DNA from: Clostridia bacterium
GTDB lineage: Bacteria; Bacillota; Clostridia; Christensenellales; UBA1242
NCBI GenBank assembly: GCA_017444895.1
Contig: JAFSVR010000006.1
Span: 1-44,496 of the forward strand
Length of the DNA stretch: 44,496 bases
Direction of reading: 5' to 3'
Of the stretch, positions 1 to 8,199 are shown in pieces. The position numbers and the translations under genes were made by a program. The notes under the pieces are model-generated. The model was given only the letters and a program-made list of their open reading frames with translations. It did not search any database and had not been told where the DNA came from. How positions within the stretch are numbered: the first letter of the stretch is position 1; every line of letters begins with the position of its first letter.

Positions 1-441
1 CGATTCGGCCAGGGCGGGAATTATGTAGGCCAGGCAAACCCGAACACCGGCGTGACCGCCGAGCAGGACGAGGCCTATATGCGGGCAGCCATGTCCGGGG
101 ACAGGGAGACAGCCGGGCGTATGGTGCGCGAGATGTACGAGCGCAACGGCTGGATGCACGTGTATCGTGGTGAACCGGAGGCCCCCGGCTCCTGGACCGA
201 AGTAATCATGGACAAGTTCAAGGCCAGCGGAATGTTCGCCAGTCCGGACATCTCCACCGCACAGGCGTCCGAGTACACGCACAGCTACGCGAGGGAGGAT
301 CTGAAAACCAAGCCCCTCTCGTATGGCGACGAGATGCCCGTGCTCCAAGAGTTTGCGGACGGAGTGGCCCAGCGCATTGGCCGAGGCTTGAACCTTATGG
401 CCGAATCGTACTACATGGACGATGAAGGCAACACCTTCACG
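1..441 (+). CDS. Partial mobile-element-type polyvalent protein (foreign high-GC segment)
   Basis: The frame is open from the first base, so the true start lies outside the window. The segment is GC-rich with codons such as GCC, CTG, CGC and GAG, unlike everything after about 441. The translation has DEAYMRAAMSGDRETAGRMV followed by MHVYRGEP and GMFASPDISTAQASEYT. This layout (a 'DEAYM..GD.ETA.RMV' helix, then a 'VYRG' strand and a 'G.F.SPD...A..Y' segment) recalls the ADP-ribosyltransferase-like domains of large polyvalent proteins in phages and conjugative elements. That family assignment is from memory of the motif pattern and is not proven. The frame runs without a stop into topA, but nothing here resembles the topoisomerase core. 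A chimeric contig end is the simplest reading. Confidence 0.45.
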
Positions 442-1296
442 GCAGAAGAACTTAAACCAGAGCAGAAGTTCACTAAACCACCAGCAAGATTCACAGAATC
501 TAGTTTGGTTAAGGCTATGGAAGAAAAGGGCATTGGCAGGCCAGCAACATATGCTCAAACTGTTAATGTTATAATGAGCCGTAGTTATGCCGAAAAAGAA
601 GGAAAAGCGCTTAAAGCAACTGAACTTGGAAAGAAAGTTGTTGATATGCTCATCAAGTTTTTCCCAAATATAATGGATGTTGGGTTTACTGCTGCAATGG
701 AAGATAGGCTTGACGATATCGAATATGGTGGAAAGGTTTGGCAAAATGTTGTTGGTGAGTTCTACACAGATTTTGAAAAGGATTTGCGTGCAGCATCATC
801 AGACAACTATGTTGATCATATGCCTGATATCCCAAGTGATGTTAAGTGTGATAAATGCGGGGCAAATATGGTGATCAAAACTGGCAAATATGGTAAGTTC
901 CTTGCTTGCCCTAATTTTCCAAAGTGTAAGAACACAAAGCCTTATAATGAGCATGCTGATGAATTTGGACTTTGCCCAAAGTGTGGCAAGCACATTAATC
1001 AACTAAAAACTAAAACTGGAAAAACATTCTATGGTTGTGAAGATTATCCAAATTGTGATTGGCATGCATGGGATTTGCCAGCGGGTGAGAAATGCCCAAA
1101 CTGCGGGACTGATATGATAATGAAGATTTATTCGGTTAATAAAATCATAAAGTGCGCAAAGTGTAATTATTCAAAGAAAATCCCTCTAAAAAAAGCAGAG
1201 AATCAAGCGGGTGAGGGGCAAAATCAAGCCGAAGTTAATGCTGACGAAGGCGTTGCTAATAGCCCTGAACAAAATATAACTGAAAATGCAGAATAA
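442..1296 (+). CDS. topA: DNA topoisomerase I, C-terminal part (5' truncated)
   Basis: The protein relaxes negatively supercoiled DNA. Only the 3' part is present. It begins near LKPEQKFTKPPARFTESSLV and GIGRPATYAQTV, the conserved type IA segment that follows the catalytic tyrosine region, so the Toprim domain and active-site tyrosine are missing. Three C-terminal zinc ribbons follow: CDKCGANM with CPNFPKC, CPKCGKHI with CEDYPNC, and CPNCGTDM with CAKC. A tail of about 35 residues rich in Asn, Glu and Ala ends the protein. The upstream boundary is set by the change of base composition near 441 and may be off by some 15 bases. trmFO follows after 8 bases, the usual Firmicutes order. Identity of the retained part is clear. 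Confidence 0.93.
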   Translation, partial: AEELKPEQKFTKPPARFTESSLVKAMEEKGIGRPATYAQTVNVIMSRSYAEKEGKALKATELGKKVVDMLIKFFPNIMDVGFTAAMEDRLDDIEYGGKVWQNVVGEFYTDFEKDLRAASSDNYVDHMPDIPSDVKCDKCGANMVIKTGKYGKFLACPNFPKCKNTKPYNEHADEFGLCPKCGKHINQLKTKTGKTFYGCEDYPNCDWHAWDLPAGEKCPNCGTDMIMKIYSVNKIIKCAKCNYSKKIPLKKAENQAGEGQNQAEVNADEGVANSPEQNITENAE

Positions 1297-1304
1297 GGAA
1301 TAAT

Positions 1305-2624
1305 ATGGAAGAAATTGTTGTTATTGGTGGCGGGCTTGCAGGGTGCGAGGCAACATATCAACTTGCAAAACGTGGTTTTAAGGTTAAACTGTATGAAATG
1401 AAACCACGCAAGTTTTCTCCGGCGCATCATTCGGACACGCTTGCTGAAATCGTTTGCTCAAACTCCCTCAAATCAAACTCGCTATCAACGGCCAGTGGGC
1501 TTTTGAAAGCTGAACTGGGGTTGCTTGATAGCATTATCATCAAAACAGCAAGAGAAAACAGTGTTCCGGCTGGAGATGCACTGGCAGTTAATCGTGATGA
1601 GTTTAGCCGAGCAGTGGATAAAAAAATTCGCGCATTAAAAAACGTTGAGATAGTTAATCAAGAGGTTGAGGATTTTCCAACTGAAAGGACAATAATAGCA
1701 ACAGGGCCATTAACAAGTGATGCTCTATCAAAGAAAATCACTGCATTTTTAGGTGAAGATAATTTGCATTTTTATGATGCTTCTGCACCTATAATTGATG
1801 GAGATTCTATTGATTATTTAAAAACTTTCAATGGAGCAAGGTATGACAAAGGGGAAAGCGATTATATCAATTGCCCAATGTCAAAAGAAGAGTATGAATT
1901 GTTTGTTGAAGAGCTCATACATGCAAAACGGGCAGAGCTTCATGATTTTGAGCAAAGCGAAATTTTTGAGGGCTGTATGCCAATAGAGATTATGGCATCT
2001 CGGGGCAAAGATTCTTTGCGTTTTGGCCCTCTCAAACCAGTTGGGCTCAAAGATGAAAATGGCAAACGCCCTTACGCCGTTGTTCAACTTAGAAAAGAGA
2101 ACGTTGGTGGAAGTTTATATAATCTTGTTGGATTTCAAACCAACTTAACCTTTTCGGAACAAAAGAGAGTTTTTTCTCTTATCCCGGCGCTTAAAAATGC
2201 TGAATTTGTTAAATTTGGGGTTATGCATCGCAATAGTTTTATTAATGCTCCAAAGTTTTTGAATAAAGATTTTTCAGTTAAAGGATATGAAACGTTATAT
2301 ATTGCTGGCCAACTCAGCGGTGTTGAGGGCTATGTTGAAAGCACAATGAGCGGGCTTATTGCAGGAATTAGCATGGCACAAAAACTAAATAACTTGCCAT
2401 TTCCAGATTTATCAAGTAGAATAATGATAGGAGCAATAACATCATATTTGGTGGCGCCAAATGTTAACTTTCAACCAATGAATGCCAATTTTGGAATAGT
2501 TGCGCCACTAGATGAAATAATAAGAGATAAAGCAGAACGTAAAGTTGCTTATTCAAATAGGGCAATTAGGGAATTATCAAGAATAGGAGAGGAGTATGGA
2601 ATTATCACCAAAACAGATTGTTAG
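1305..2624 (+). CDS. trmFO: Methylenetetrahydrofolate-tRNA (uracil-5-)-methyltransferase TrmFO
   Basis: TrmFO makes 5-methyluridine at position 54 of tRNA using methylenetetrahydrofolate and FAD. The N-terminus [20 protein letters not shown] is a Rossmann dinucleotide-binding motif, followed by VKLYEMKP and [18 protein letters not shown], all typical of the family. [17 protein letters not shown] near the C-terminus is the second FAD-contact block. At 439 residues it has the usual length. It follows topA after 8 bases with a modest AAGGAA site. Its last 29 bases overlap hslU, an unusually long overlap. In Bacillus, xerC and hslV lie between trmFO and hslU; both are absent here. Confidence 0.95.
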   Translation: MEEIVVIGGGLAGCEATYQLAKRGFKVKLYEMKPRKFSPAHHSDTLAEIVCSNSLKSNSLSTASGLLKAELGLLDSIIIKTARENSVPAGDALAVNRDEFSRAVDKKIRALKNVEIVNQEVEDFPTERTIIATGPLTSDALSKKITAFLGEDNLHFYDASAPIIDGDSIDYLKTFNGARYDKGESDYINCPMSKEEYELFVEELIHAKRAELHDFEQSEIFEGCMPIEIMASRGKDSLRFGPLKPVGLKDENGKRPYAVVQLRKENVGGSLYNLVGFQTNLTFSEQKRVFSLIPALKNAEFVKFGVMHRNSFINAPKFLNKDFSVKGYETLYIAGQLSGVEGYVESTMSGLIAGISMAQKLNNLPFPDLSSRIMIGAITSYLVAPNVNFQPMNANFGIVAPLDEIIRDKAERKVAYSNRAIRELSRIGEEYGIITKTDC

Positions 2625-3927
2625 CGAACTTGATAGGTTCATAATTGGTCAAAATGGAGCGAAAAGAGCCGTTGCAAACGCTCTTAGAAATAGATATAGA
2701 AGAAGCAAACTCAGCGAAGAATTGCGAGATGAAATTACGCCTAAAAATATCATAATGAAAGGACCAACAGGTTGTGGAAAAACAGAGATTGCAAGGCGCC
2801 TTGCAAAACTTGTTAAAGCACCATTTGTCAAGGTTGAGGCCACCAAGTTCACAGAGGTTGGATATGTTGGACGTGATGTTGAGTCAATGGTTCGTGATTT
2901 GGTTGAGGCAAGCATAAGACTCGTTAAAAATGAAAAATTTAGCGAGGTTAAGGCGCGTGCAGAGGCAATAGCAAACGAAAGAATTGCTCAAGCAATGCTC
3001 CCAGCACTTAAAGCACAGCATTCTGAAACGCCAGAAGAAGTTTTGAAACAGCGATTAATGACCGATTTGGTTTCTGGAAAACTAGATAACGAGCAAATTG
3101 AAATAGAAGTTGTCATTGAACAAAAATCAATGCCAATCATGCCGGGAATGGGCGGTGTTGAAATCAATATTGGCGAGATGCTCGGAGAGATGATGCCAAA
3201 GCGAAAGAAGCGTAAAAAGCTTAAAGTTACTGATGCTCGCAAAATCTTCACAAACGAAGAAAGCAACCGCTTGATTGATAACGACAGCGTTAACACTGAG
3301 GCCCTGAGGCGTGCAGAACAAGATGGAATTATCTTTATTGATGAAATTGATAAGGTTGCAGGAAAGGGCAATAATAATGGTGCAGATGTTTCAAGAGAGG
3401 GTGTTCAAAGAGACATTTTGCCTATTGTTGAAGGTTCAACCGTCCCAACAAAATATGGCAACATAAAAACAGACTATATTCTGTTTATTGCCGCAGGGGC
3501 TTTCCACCTTTCAAGTGTTAAGGACCTCATACCTGAACTTCAAGGGCGTTTTCCAGTTATTGTTGAGCTTTCTAGCCTTGAAAAAGCCGACTTTATCAAG
3601 ATTTTAACGGACACTGAAAACTCCCTTATCAAGCAATACACGGCGCTTATGGGCGTGGATAATATCAAGCTCAACTTCACCGAAGATGCTATTGATGAAA
3701 TCAGTGAAGTTGCAGTTTATGAAAACAAAAATGTGGAAAACATTGGAGCAAGGCGTCTTCATACCATTATGGAAACATTGATTGAGGATATTTCGTTTAA
3801 TGCAACAGGCGATCATCCTGTTATTGAAATTGAAATTAATAGGGAATATGTTAAAGAACATTTGAAAGACGCAATTGCAGAGATTAAGAATAAAACAGCG
3901 CCAAAAATTGGTTTCTATGAAGCATAA
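2596..3927 (+). CDS. hslU: HslU/ClpY AAA+ ATPase without an adjacent hslV
   Basis: HslU is the unfoldase and regulator of the HslV peptidase in the two-component HslUV protease. Visible elements are Walker A GPTGCGKT (residues 56-63), the pore loop GYVG (89-92), a full intermediate domain (about 105-230), Walker [10 protein letters not shown] and the sensor-2 stretch [15 protein letters not shown]. The start at 2596 is fixed by the strong GGAGAGGAG site inside trmFO. Family members normally end in a DLSRFIL/DLSRYIL-like tail that docks in HslV; this protein ends [11 protein letters not shown] instead. With no hslV next to it, it may work as an orphan unfoldase. trxA follows after 12 bases. 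Confidence 0.93.
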   Translation: MELSPKQIVSELDRFIIGQNGAKRAVANALRNRYRRSKLSEELRDEITPKNIIMKGPTGCGKTEIARRLAKLVKAPFVKVEATKFTEVGYVGRDVESMVRDLVEASIRLVKNEKFSEVKARAEAIANERIAQAMLPALKAQHSETPEEVLKQRLMTDLVSGKLDNEQIEIEVVIEQKSMPIMPGMGGVEINIGEMLGEMMPKRKKRKKLKVTDARKIFTNEESNRLIDNDSVNTEALRRAEQDGIIFIDEIDKVAGKGNNNGADVSREGVQRDILPIVEGSTVPTKYGNIKTDYILFIAAGAFHLSSVKDLIPELQGRFPVIVELSSLEKADFIKILTDTENSLIKQYTALMGVDNIKLNFTEDAIDEISEVAVYENKNVENIGARRLHTIMETLIEDISFNATGDHPVIEIEINREYVKEHLKDAIAEIKNKTAPKIGFYEA

Positions 3928-3939
3928 AGGAGGGAAATT

Positions 3940-4251
3940 ATGCGCGAAGTTAATGAACAAGATTTTGAAAAAGTTATTGGGGGCGAAAAACCAGTTGTTA
4001 TTGATTTTTGGGCTTCTTGGTGTGGGCCATGCAAGATGATGGCGCCTAACTTTGAAGCGGTTGCCGAAGAACTTGGGGAAGAATATGAGTTCTATAAATG
4101 CAATGTTGACGATAACGAAGGGGTGGCAATCAGCCAAAATATCTATTCGATTCCAACCATTGTTATTTATAAATCCGGCAAAGAAATTGCAAGAAATGTT
4201 GGATTTTTAACCCAAAACGAGTTAAAATCGCGTCTAAAAACGCAAAATTAG
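3940..4251 (+). CDS. trxA: Thioredoxin
   Basis: A 103-residue cytoplasmic dithiol reductant with the standard WCGPC active site (Cys28 and Cys31), preceded by VVIDFWASW and followed by the cis-proline segment IYSIPTIVIYKSGKE. A strong AAAGGAGGG site precedes the ATG. It sits 12 bases behind hslU and is the last gene of that unit: a T-tailed hairpin overlaps its stop codon. Length and motifs are ordinary for the family. Pairing with hslU suggests a protein quality-control role, but this is inference from position. Confidence 0.95.
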   Translation: MREVNEQDFEKVIGGEKPVVIDFWASWCGPCKMMAPNFEAVAEELGEEYEFYKCNVDDNEGVAISQNIYSIPTIVIYKSGKEIARNVGFLTQNELKSRLKTQN

Positions 4252-4272
4252 GGCAAATTGCCCTTTTTTATT
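4250..4272 (+). terminator. Intrinsic terminator after trxA
   Basis: AGGGCA and TGCCCT form a 6-bp stem around a three-base loop, followed by seven Ts. The 5' arm overlaps the trxA stop codon. Confidence 0.85.
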
Positions 4273-4283
4273 TTGGTTTATTA

Positions 4284-4312
4284 TTGACAATAATTATTAG
4301 TAGTGGTAAAAT
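4284..4312 (+). promoter_or_regulatory. Sigma-70-type promoter for the cysteine desulfurase operon
   Basis: TTGACA (4284-4289), 17-base spacer, TAAAAT (4307-4312), just after the trxA terminator and about 30 bases before the nifS-type start codon. Confidence 0.85.
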
Positions 4313-4342
4313 GTTTTTAGTAAAAATATAGGAGAAAAGCAA

Positions 4343-5530
4343 ATGGAAAAAATAACTAGCGTATATCTTGACCACGCTGCCACAACCCCAATGCTAAGCG
4401 AAGTTTATAAAGAAATGGTAACTGCGCTTAATGACATATATGGCAACGCTGCAAGTTTATACCTCAAAGGCAGAGAAGCAGATGAAGCCCTTGAAGCTGC
4501 TCGCTCTAAGGTTGCAAAGGCAATCGGCGCTAACCCAAGTGAAATTTTCTTTACATCTGGTGGAAGCGAATCAAACAACTGGGCAATCAAAGGGATTGCT
4601 CGTGCTAACAGGGCAAAAGGAAACCATATCATAACAAGCGCAATTGAGCACCCATCAGTTTTGGAGTCTTGCAAGGCGCTTGAGAAGGAAGGTTTTGAAG
4701 TAACATACATTCCTGTTGATGATAAGGGTGTTGTTGACTACACTGAAATTGTTAAAGCTATCAGACCTGAAACGGTTTTAATTTCAATCATGAGCGCTAA
4801 CAATGAAGTTGGAACAATTGAGCCAATAAGAGCCATTGCAGAACTTGCGAACATGAGTGATATTCCATTCCACACTGATGCTGTTCAAGCAATCGGCGCA
4901 ATTCCATTTAACGTTCATGAAATGAACATAAGCGCTCTCAGTCTTTCAGCTCATAAATTTGGTGGGCCAAAGGGAATTGGCGTTCTTTACGTTAAGAAAG
5001 GCGTTAAGATTGACAAGTTTATTGATGGTGGACATCAAGAAAGAAACTTGCGCGCTGGAACAAGCAATGTTCCTGGTGCAGTTGCACTTGGCAAAGCAAT
5101 TGAAATTGCAACAGAAAACCTTGAAGAAAACAACAAGAAATTAAGGAACATAAGAAAGTATTTCTTGAAGCAAGTTAGTGAGAGAATTCATAATATATCT
5201 CTTAACGGGCATCCAAGCCAAAGACTTCTTAATAACGTTAACATTTCTTTTGAAGGCGTTGAGGGGGAAGCTCTATTAATGATGCTTGATAGAAGCGGTG
5301 TTTATGTTTCAACCGGTTCAGCTTGTGCGTCTGGCTCTCTTGAACCAAGCCATGTTTTGGTTGCAATGGGCCTTGAAGAAGAAGTTGCTCAAAGTTCAAT
5401 CAGATTCACGTTTAGCCCTAACACAACAACGGAAGAGATTGATTACGCTGTTAATTGTTTGTATAAAGCAGTTAAGAAGATAAGAAGCATTTCGGCTGTT
5501 AGAATATATAAGAACAAGGTGGAATTATAG
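4343..5530 (+). CDS. iscS: Cysteine desulfurase (IscS/NifS family)
   Basis: A PLP enzyme that removes sulfur from cysteine as an enzyme-bound persulfide for Fe-S clusters or tRNA thiolation. VYLDHAATTPM opens the fold, SAHKFGGPKGIG carries the PLP lysine (Lys205), and STGSACASGS carries the catalytic cysteine (Cys328) on the long flexible loop typical of IscS-type (group I) enzymes. The 395-residue length is normal. An AGGAGAA site precedes ATG 4343. The IscU-like gene begins 1 base after its stop, so the two are cotranscribed from the promoter at 4284. The neighbour lacks most scaffold cysteines, so sulfur may be passed to another acceptor. The symbol could equally be nifS. Confidence 0.94.
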   Translation: MEKITSVYLDHAATTPMLSEVYKEMVTALNDIYGNAASLYLKGREADEALEAARSKVAKAIGANPSEIFFTSGGSESNNWAIKGIARANRAKGNHIITSAIEHPSVLESCKALEKEGFEVTYIPVDDKGVVDYTEIVKAIRPETVLISIMSANNEVGTIEPIRAIAELANMSDIPFHTDAVQAIGAIPFNVHEMNISALSLSAHKFGGPKGIGVLYVKKGVKIDKFIDGGHQERNLRAGTSNVPGAVALGKAIEIATENLEENNKKLRNIRKYFLKQVSERIHNISLNGHPSQRLLNNVNISFEGVEGEALLMMLDRSGVYVSTGSACASGSLEPSHVLVAMGLEEEVAQSSIRFTFSPNTTTEEIDYAVNCLYKAVKKIRSISAVRIYKNKVEL

Positions 5531-5531
5531 T

Positions 5532-6311
5532 ATGTATAACAAGAAACTATTAGAAGAATTTTATAACCCTGTTAATGTTGGGGTAATTAAGGGTGCTGAC
5601 AGTGTTGGTAAGGTTAAGGATCGTAGTTGTGGCGACATTGTCAAGATTTATATTGAAGTTAGCAAAAACACAATCAAAGATGTTAAGTTCCAGGCTTATG
5701 GAAACACCGTAACCATTGCAGCATCAAGCGTTGCAACAAAGCTTATTATGGGAAAAACCCTTGATGAGGCTTTTGGTGTTAATGTTGATGCAATTAAAAG
5801 CGAACTTGGGGGAACAATCCCAGCAAACAGAGCATATTCTGTTGCACTTGTTGAAGAAGCAATCAAACTTTGTATAACGTCTTATTTTAAGAAAACAACT
5901 GGCAAGGTTCCTGAGCAATATCTTAATGGTGGCATAGAAAAAAGTGCCGCTACAGAAGAGCAGGCAGTTGAAGAGGAAGCAGATGAAGAACCAGTTGTTG
6001 AAGTGAAAAAAGCTCCAAAGAAATCTGCTTCAAAGAAAGAAAAGAAAATTAAAGACATTGTTGATGAAGACATCAATGAACTTGATGAAGAACTTGATGA
6101 TTTGCCAGAAGAAAAAACTGAAGAAGTAGAAAACAAAGAACCAGAAGTTCAAACAACTGGAAAAACAAAAACAACAAAAACCGTAACAAAAACCGTTGAG
6201 ATTTATAACAATAGTGATACTGAGGAAGATGAAATCTATAACTCAATAGACAGCCTAACAAGCACTATTGGGGAAGCCCTTAAAAAACTCAACGAAGAAA
6301 ATGAAGAATAG
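5532..6311 (+). CDS. IscU/NifU-like protein lacking two cluster cysteines, with a charged C-terminal extension
   Basis: Residues 1-130 match the IscU fold: LLEEFYNPVNVG, then CGDIVKIYIEV with Cys33 and Asp35 retained. IscU scaffolds normally have a second cysteine in a GCG-type motif and a third in HCSVLAEEA. Here these sites read YGNTVTIAASS (Asn58) and AYSVALVEEA (Tyr102), so two of the three cluster ligands are gone. Residues 131-259 are an acidic and lysine-rich tail with Ala/Pro/Lys and Thr/Lys runs, absent from ordinary IscU. The gene is directly coupled to the desulfurase. It may be a sulfur acceptor, an adaptor, or a degenerate scaffold; the sequence does not decide. A terminator follows. 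Confidence 0.82.
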   Translation: MYNKKLLEEFYNPVNVGVIKGADSVGKVKDRSCGDIVKIYIEVSKNTIKDVKFQAYGNTVTIAASSVATKLIMGKTLDEAFGVNVDAIKSELGGTIPANRAYSVALVEEAIKLCITSYFKKTTGKVPEQYLNGGIEKSAATEEQAVEEEADEEPVVEVKKAPKKSASKKEKKIKDIVDEDINELDEELDDLPEEKTEEVENKEPEVQTTGKTKTTKTVTKTVEIYNNSDTEEDEIYNSIDSLTSTIGEALKKLNEENEE

Positions 6312-6324
6312 GTAAAAAATAAAG

Positions 6325-6350
6325 GCGCCGATTAAATCGGTGCTTTTTTT
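6325..6350 (+). terminator. Intrinsic terminator after the IscU-like gene
   Basis: GCGCCGAT pairs with ATCGGTGC (8 bp, one G-U) around a TAA loop, followed by seven Ts. Confidence 0.9.
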
Positions 6351-6467
6351 GCATAAATTGTCGAAATTTGGGCAAAATAGAGGTAATCAAAAGCAAACGC
6401 ATGGCGCAGATGCGCAAATATTAATATTGAGGCGTAGTGTTAATGCTTTTGAAAAAAAGGAGGAACT

Positions 6468-6641
6468 ATGAAGGAATTTTTAGGCTGTTGCTTTGCCTCT
6501 ATGCTCGCCGGTGTTGCTGTTGGTGCAATAGTTGTTAGCCAAAACAAGCAGATTGCTGAATTGGTTAAGAAGGGAACGCAGATGGCTCAGGAAAAGATAG
6601 AAGACATTTCAGATTCTATAAACAAAGCAAAGAAAAAATAG
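6468..6641 (+). CDS. Small single-span membrane protein, 57 residues
   Basis: A perfect AAGGAGG site lies 5 bases before ATG 6468. The product starts MKEFLGCCFASMLAGVAVGA and continues IVVSQ, a single N-terminal membrane segment with a Cys-Cys pair at residues 7-8, followed by a charged amphipathic helix with alternating Lys, Gln and Glu to the C-terminus. The overall plan resembles YtxH-like small membrane proteins, but I do not recognise a family. It has its own terminator and sits alone between the IscU-like gene and ruvX. The strong ribosome binding site and coherent membrane-plus-helix layout make it a real gene. Function unknown. Confidence 0.75.
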   Translation: MKEFLGCCFASMLAGVAVGAIVVSQNKQIAELVKKGTQMAQEKIEDISDSINKAKKK

Positions 6642-6662
6642 TAAATAGTTCTAAAACTTCAA

Positions 6663-6700
6663 AAAGTTGGTCCAAAATATTTGGACTAACTTTTATTTTA
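6663..6700 (+). terminator. Intrinsic terminator after the small membrane protein
   Basis: AAAGTTGGTCCAAA and TTTGGACTAACTTT form a 14-bp stem with one G-U pair around ATA, followed by an AT-rich tail containing TTTTA. The 3' arm is shared with the putative ruvX promoter. Confidence 0.75.
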
Positions 6701-6709
6701 TGCTACAAT
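6681..6709 (+). promoter_or_regulatory. Probable ruvX promoter nested in the preceding terminator
   Basis: TTGGAC (6681-6686), 17-base spacer, TACAAT (6704-6709). The -10 is good and the -35 weak; the -35 lies in the 3' arm of the terminator hairpin. Confidence 0.5.
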
Positions 6710-6728
6710 ACAGAAGTAGGAGCAAGAA

Positions 6729-7142
6729 ATGAAGAAGTTGGGCCTTGATATTGGCACCGCAAGAATTGGCATTGCAACAAGTGATAGCCTTGGGATTATT
6801 GCTTCGCCACACAGTGTTTATAAGCGTAAGTTTTTGAAAGCTGATGTTGGCTATATTGCAGACCTTGCGAAATCGCTTGAGTGTGATGCGATTATTGTCG
6901 GAAAACCATTAAAACTTAATGGAACATCGGGGCAAAGTGTTGAATTCGTTGAAGAATTTGTTAATGCTCTCAAACAATTAACACAAGTTCCAATTGAATT
7001 TCAAGATGAACGGCTTTCAACAGTGTCTGCTGAAAGGGTTTTGATTGAAGGCAACGTCAGGAGGGAGAAAAGGAAAGACCTTATTGATAGCGTTGCAGCA
7101 ACAATCATTCTTCAAAATTATCTTGATAAACCTAAAAAATAG
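6729..7142 (+). CDS. ruvX: Putative pre-16S rRNA nuclease RuvX/YqgF
   Basis: A small RNase H-fold nuclease family involved in 16S rRNA 5' maturation. LGLDIGTARIGIATSDSLG holds the first acidic residue, VGKPLKLNGTSGQS is the central signature, FQDERLST carries the second acidic site, and DSVAATIILQNYL the last. Length 137 residues is normal. The GTAGGAGC site precedes ATG 6729. As in Bacillus (yrrK-yrzB), the next gene is a DUF1292 protein. No missing motif is seen. Confidence 0.93.
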   Translation: MKKLGLDIGTARIGIATSDSLGIIASPHSVYKRKFLKADVGYIADLAKSLECDAIIVGKPLKLNGTSGQSVEFVEEFVNALKQLTQVPIEFQDERLSTVSAERVLIEGNVRREKRKDLIDSVAATIILQNYLDKPKK

Positions 7143-7146
7143 GTAT

Positions 7147-7183
7147 AACTATCTTGCTGGTGGCAAAATTTTATAAGATAGTT
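7147..7183 (+). repeat. Inverted repeat before the DUF1292 gene
   Basis: AACTATCTT (7147-7155) and AAGATAGTT (7175-7183) are perfect 9-base inverted copies around a 19-base loop. No T-run follows, so it is not a standard terminator. It may fold in the ruvX-DUF1292 transcript just upstream of the ribosome binding site. Confidence 0.4.
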
Positions 7184-7202
7184 AGCCAATAAGGAGAGAA
7201 AA

Positions 7203-7532
7203 ATGGGAAACGAAAAAGATTTGAGAAAAGAAGTTCCAGAGTCAATTGACCATATGGCTAATGATGAGGACGATATCGTAACTCTTATTAGTGCAGAAGG
7301 TGAGGAGGTAGACTTCGTTGAAGTTGCAGGAATTGCTTATCAAAATAATTTCTATGCAATTTTGCAACCAGTTGAACTTTTGGAAGGAATGGAAGAAGAT
7401 GAGGCCCTCGTGTTCAAAGTAAGCAAGGGTAAAGATGGTGAAGACAAGTTTGAAATTGAACTTGACGACACCATTATTGAAGCAGTTTTTGATGAATACA
7501 ATAAACTGCTTGACGAAACAGAAGGAGAATAG
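7203..7532 (+). CDS. yrzB: DUF1292 protein (YrzB-like)
   Basis: A 109-residue acidic cytoplasmic protein. The core DDIVTLISAEGEEVDFVEVA, followed by AYQNNFYAILQPVE and ALVFKVS, is the DUF1292 pattern: two strands, then an 'L.P' turn, then a C-terminal acidic strand. The biochemical function of this family is unknown. In Firmicutes it nearly always follows ruvX, as here. The AAGGAGAG site fixes ATG 7203. A strong terminator follows. Confidence 0.85.
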   Translation: MGNEKDLRKEVPESIDHMANDEDDIVTLISAEGEEVDFVEVAGIAYQNNFYAILQPVELLEGMEEDEALVFKVSKGKDGEDKFEIELDDTIIEAVFDEYNKLLDETEGE

Positions 7533-7544
7533 TTCTTTCTAATT

Positions 7545-7576
7545 AATATGGCGCAAGTCTGCGCCATATTTTGTTT
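7545..7576 (+). terminator. Intrinsic terminator after DUF1292
   Basis: AATATGGCGCA and TGCGCCATATT form a perfect 11-bp stem around AGTC, followed by TTGTTTTTT. Confidence 0.9.
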
Positions 7577-7653
7577 TTTGTTGTGTAAATTTTGGGCCTA
7601 TTATGATTTGCTTTGGTTTGGCAGATCTTTGCGGGCTTTTTTATTTAATTAAG

Positions 7654-7682
7654 TTGACATATTATAGCAAAAACACTATCAT
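7654..7682 (+). promoter_or_regulatory. Promoter of the ruvC-ruvA-ruvB-queA-tgt operon
   Basis: TTGACA (7654-7659), 17-base spacer, TATCAT (7677-7682), 15 bases before the ruvC start. No copy of the putative LexA box seen at recA and lexA is present here. Confidence 0.75.
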
Positions 7683-7697
7683 TAAGATAGGTGTCAT

Positions 7698-8195
7698 ATG
7701 ATAATTTTAGGGATTGACCCAGGCTATGCTATAGTTGGTTGGGGGGTTATTGAAAAACTAAATAATGGCAAATGCAGGGTTATTGATTATGGCTCAATAG
7801 ACACGGATAAAGACATGTCTTTTCCAGAGCGCCTATATAAGATTAAAATGGGGACAAAAAGCCTGCTTAATGCCTTTAATCCTGATGTTCTTGCAATTGA
7901 GGAACTGTTTTTTAACACCAATATAACAACTGCTATTAAGGTTGCACAAGCAAGGGGCCTTATTGTTGAAGAAGCGTTTGAAAAAGGTGTTCAGATTTTT
8001 GAATATACGCCACTTCAAATTAAACAGGGGCTAACTGGCTATGGGCGTGCAGAAAAGAAGCAAATTCAATATATGACTAAGGTTTTGTTAAACCTTAAAA
8101 GCGTTCCAAAACCAGACGACACCGCCGATGCACTTGCTGTTGCTTTAACGCATGCGCAAACAAACAACTTTTTGAAATCTAATTTAATGGAGTAG
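7698..8195 (+). CDS. ruvC: Holliday junction resolvase RuvC
   Basis: RuvC cleaves Holliday junctions in the RuvABC resolvasome. The catalytic acids are visible in LGIDPGYAIVGWG (Asp near residue 6), AIEELFFNTN (Glu), and DDTADALAVALTHA (the C-terminal Asp pair). The loop KQGLTGYGRAEKKQI is conserved. Length 165 residues is normal. The leader is only some 8-10 bases and lacks a strong ribosome binding site, so initiation may be weak. ruvA starts 4 bases after its stop. Confidence 0.94.
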   Translation: MIILGIDPGYAIVGWGVIEKLNNGKCRVIDYGSIDTDKDMSFPERLYKIKMGTKSLLNAFNPDVLAIEELFFNTNITTAIKVAQARGLIVEEAFEKGVQIFEYTPLQIKQGLTGYGRAEKKQIQYMTKVLLNLKSVPKPDDTADALAVALTHAQTNNFLKSNLME

Positions 8196-8199
8196 TGAT

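Noticed and set aside
3604..4137. 177-codon minus-strand frame opposite hslU and trxA
   Set aside because: Shadow of two certain genes; Asn/Phe/Ile-rich translation with no domain and no ribosome binding site.
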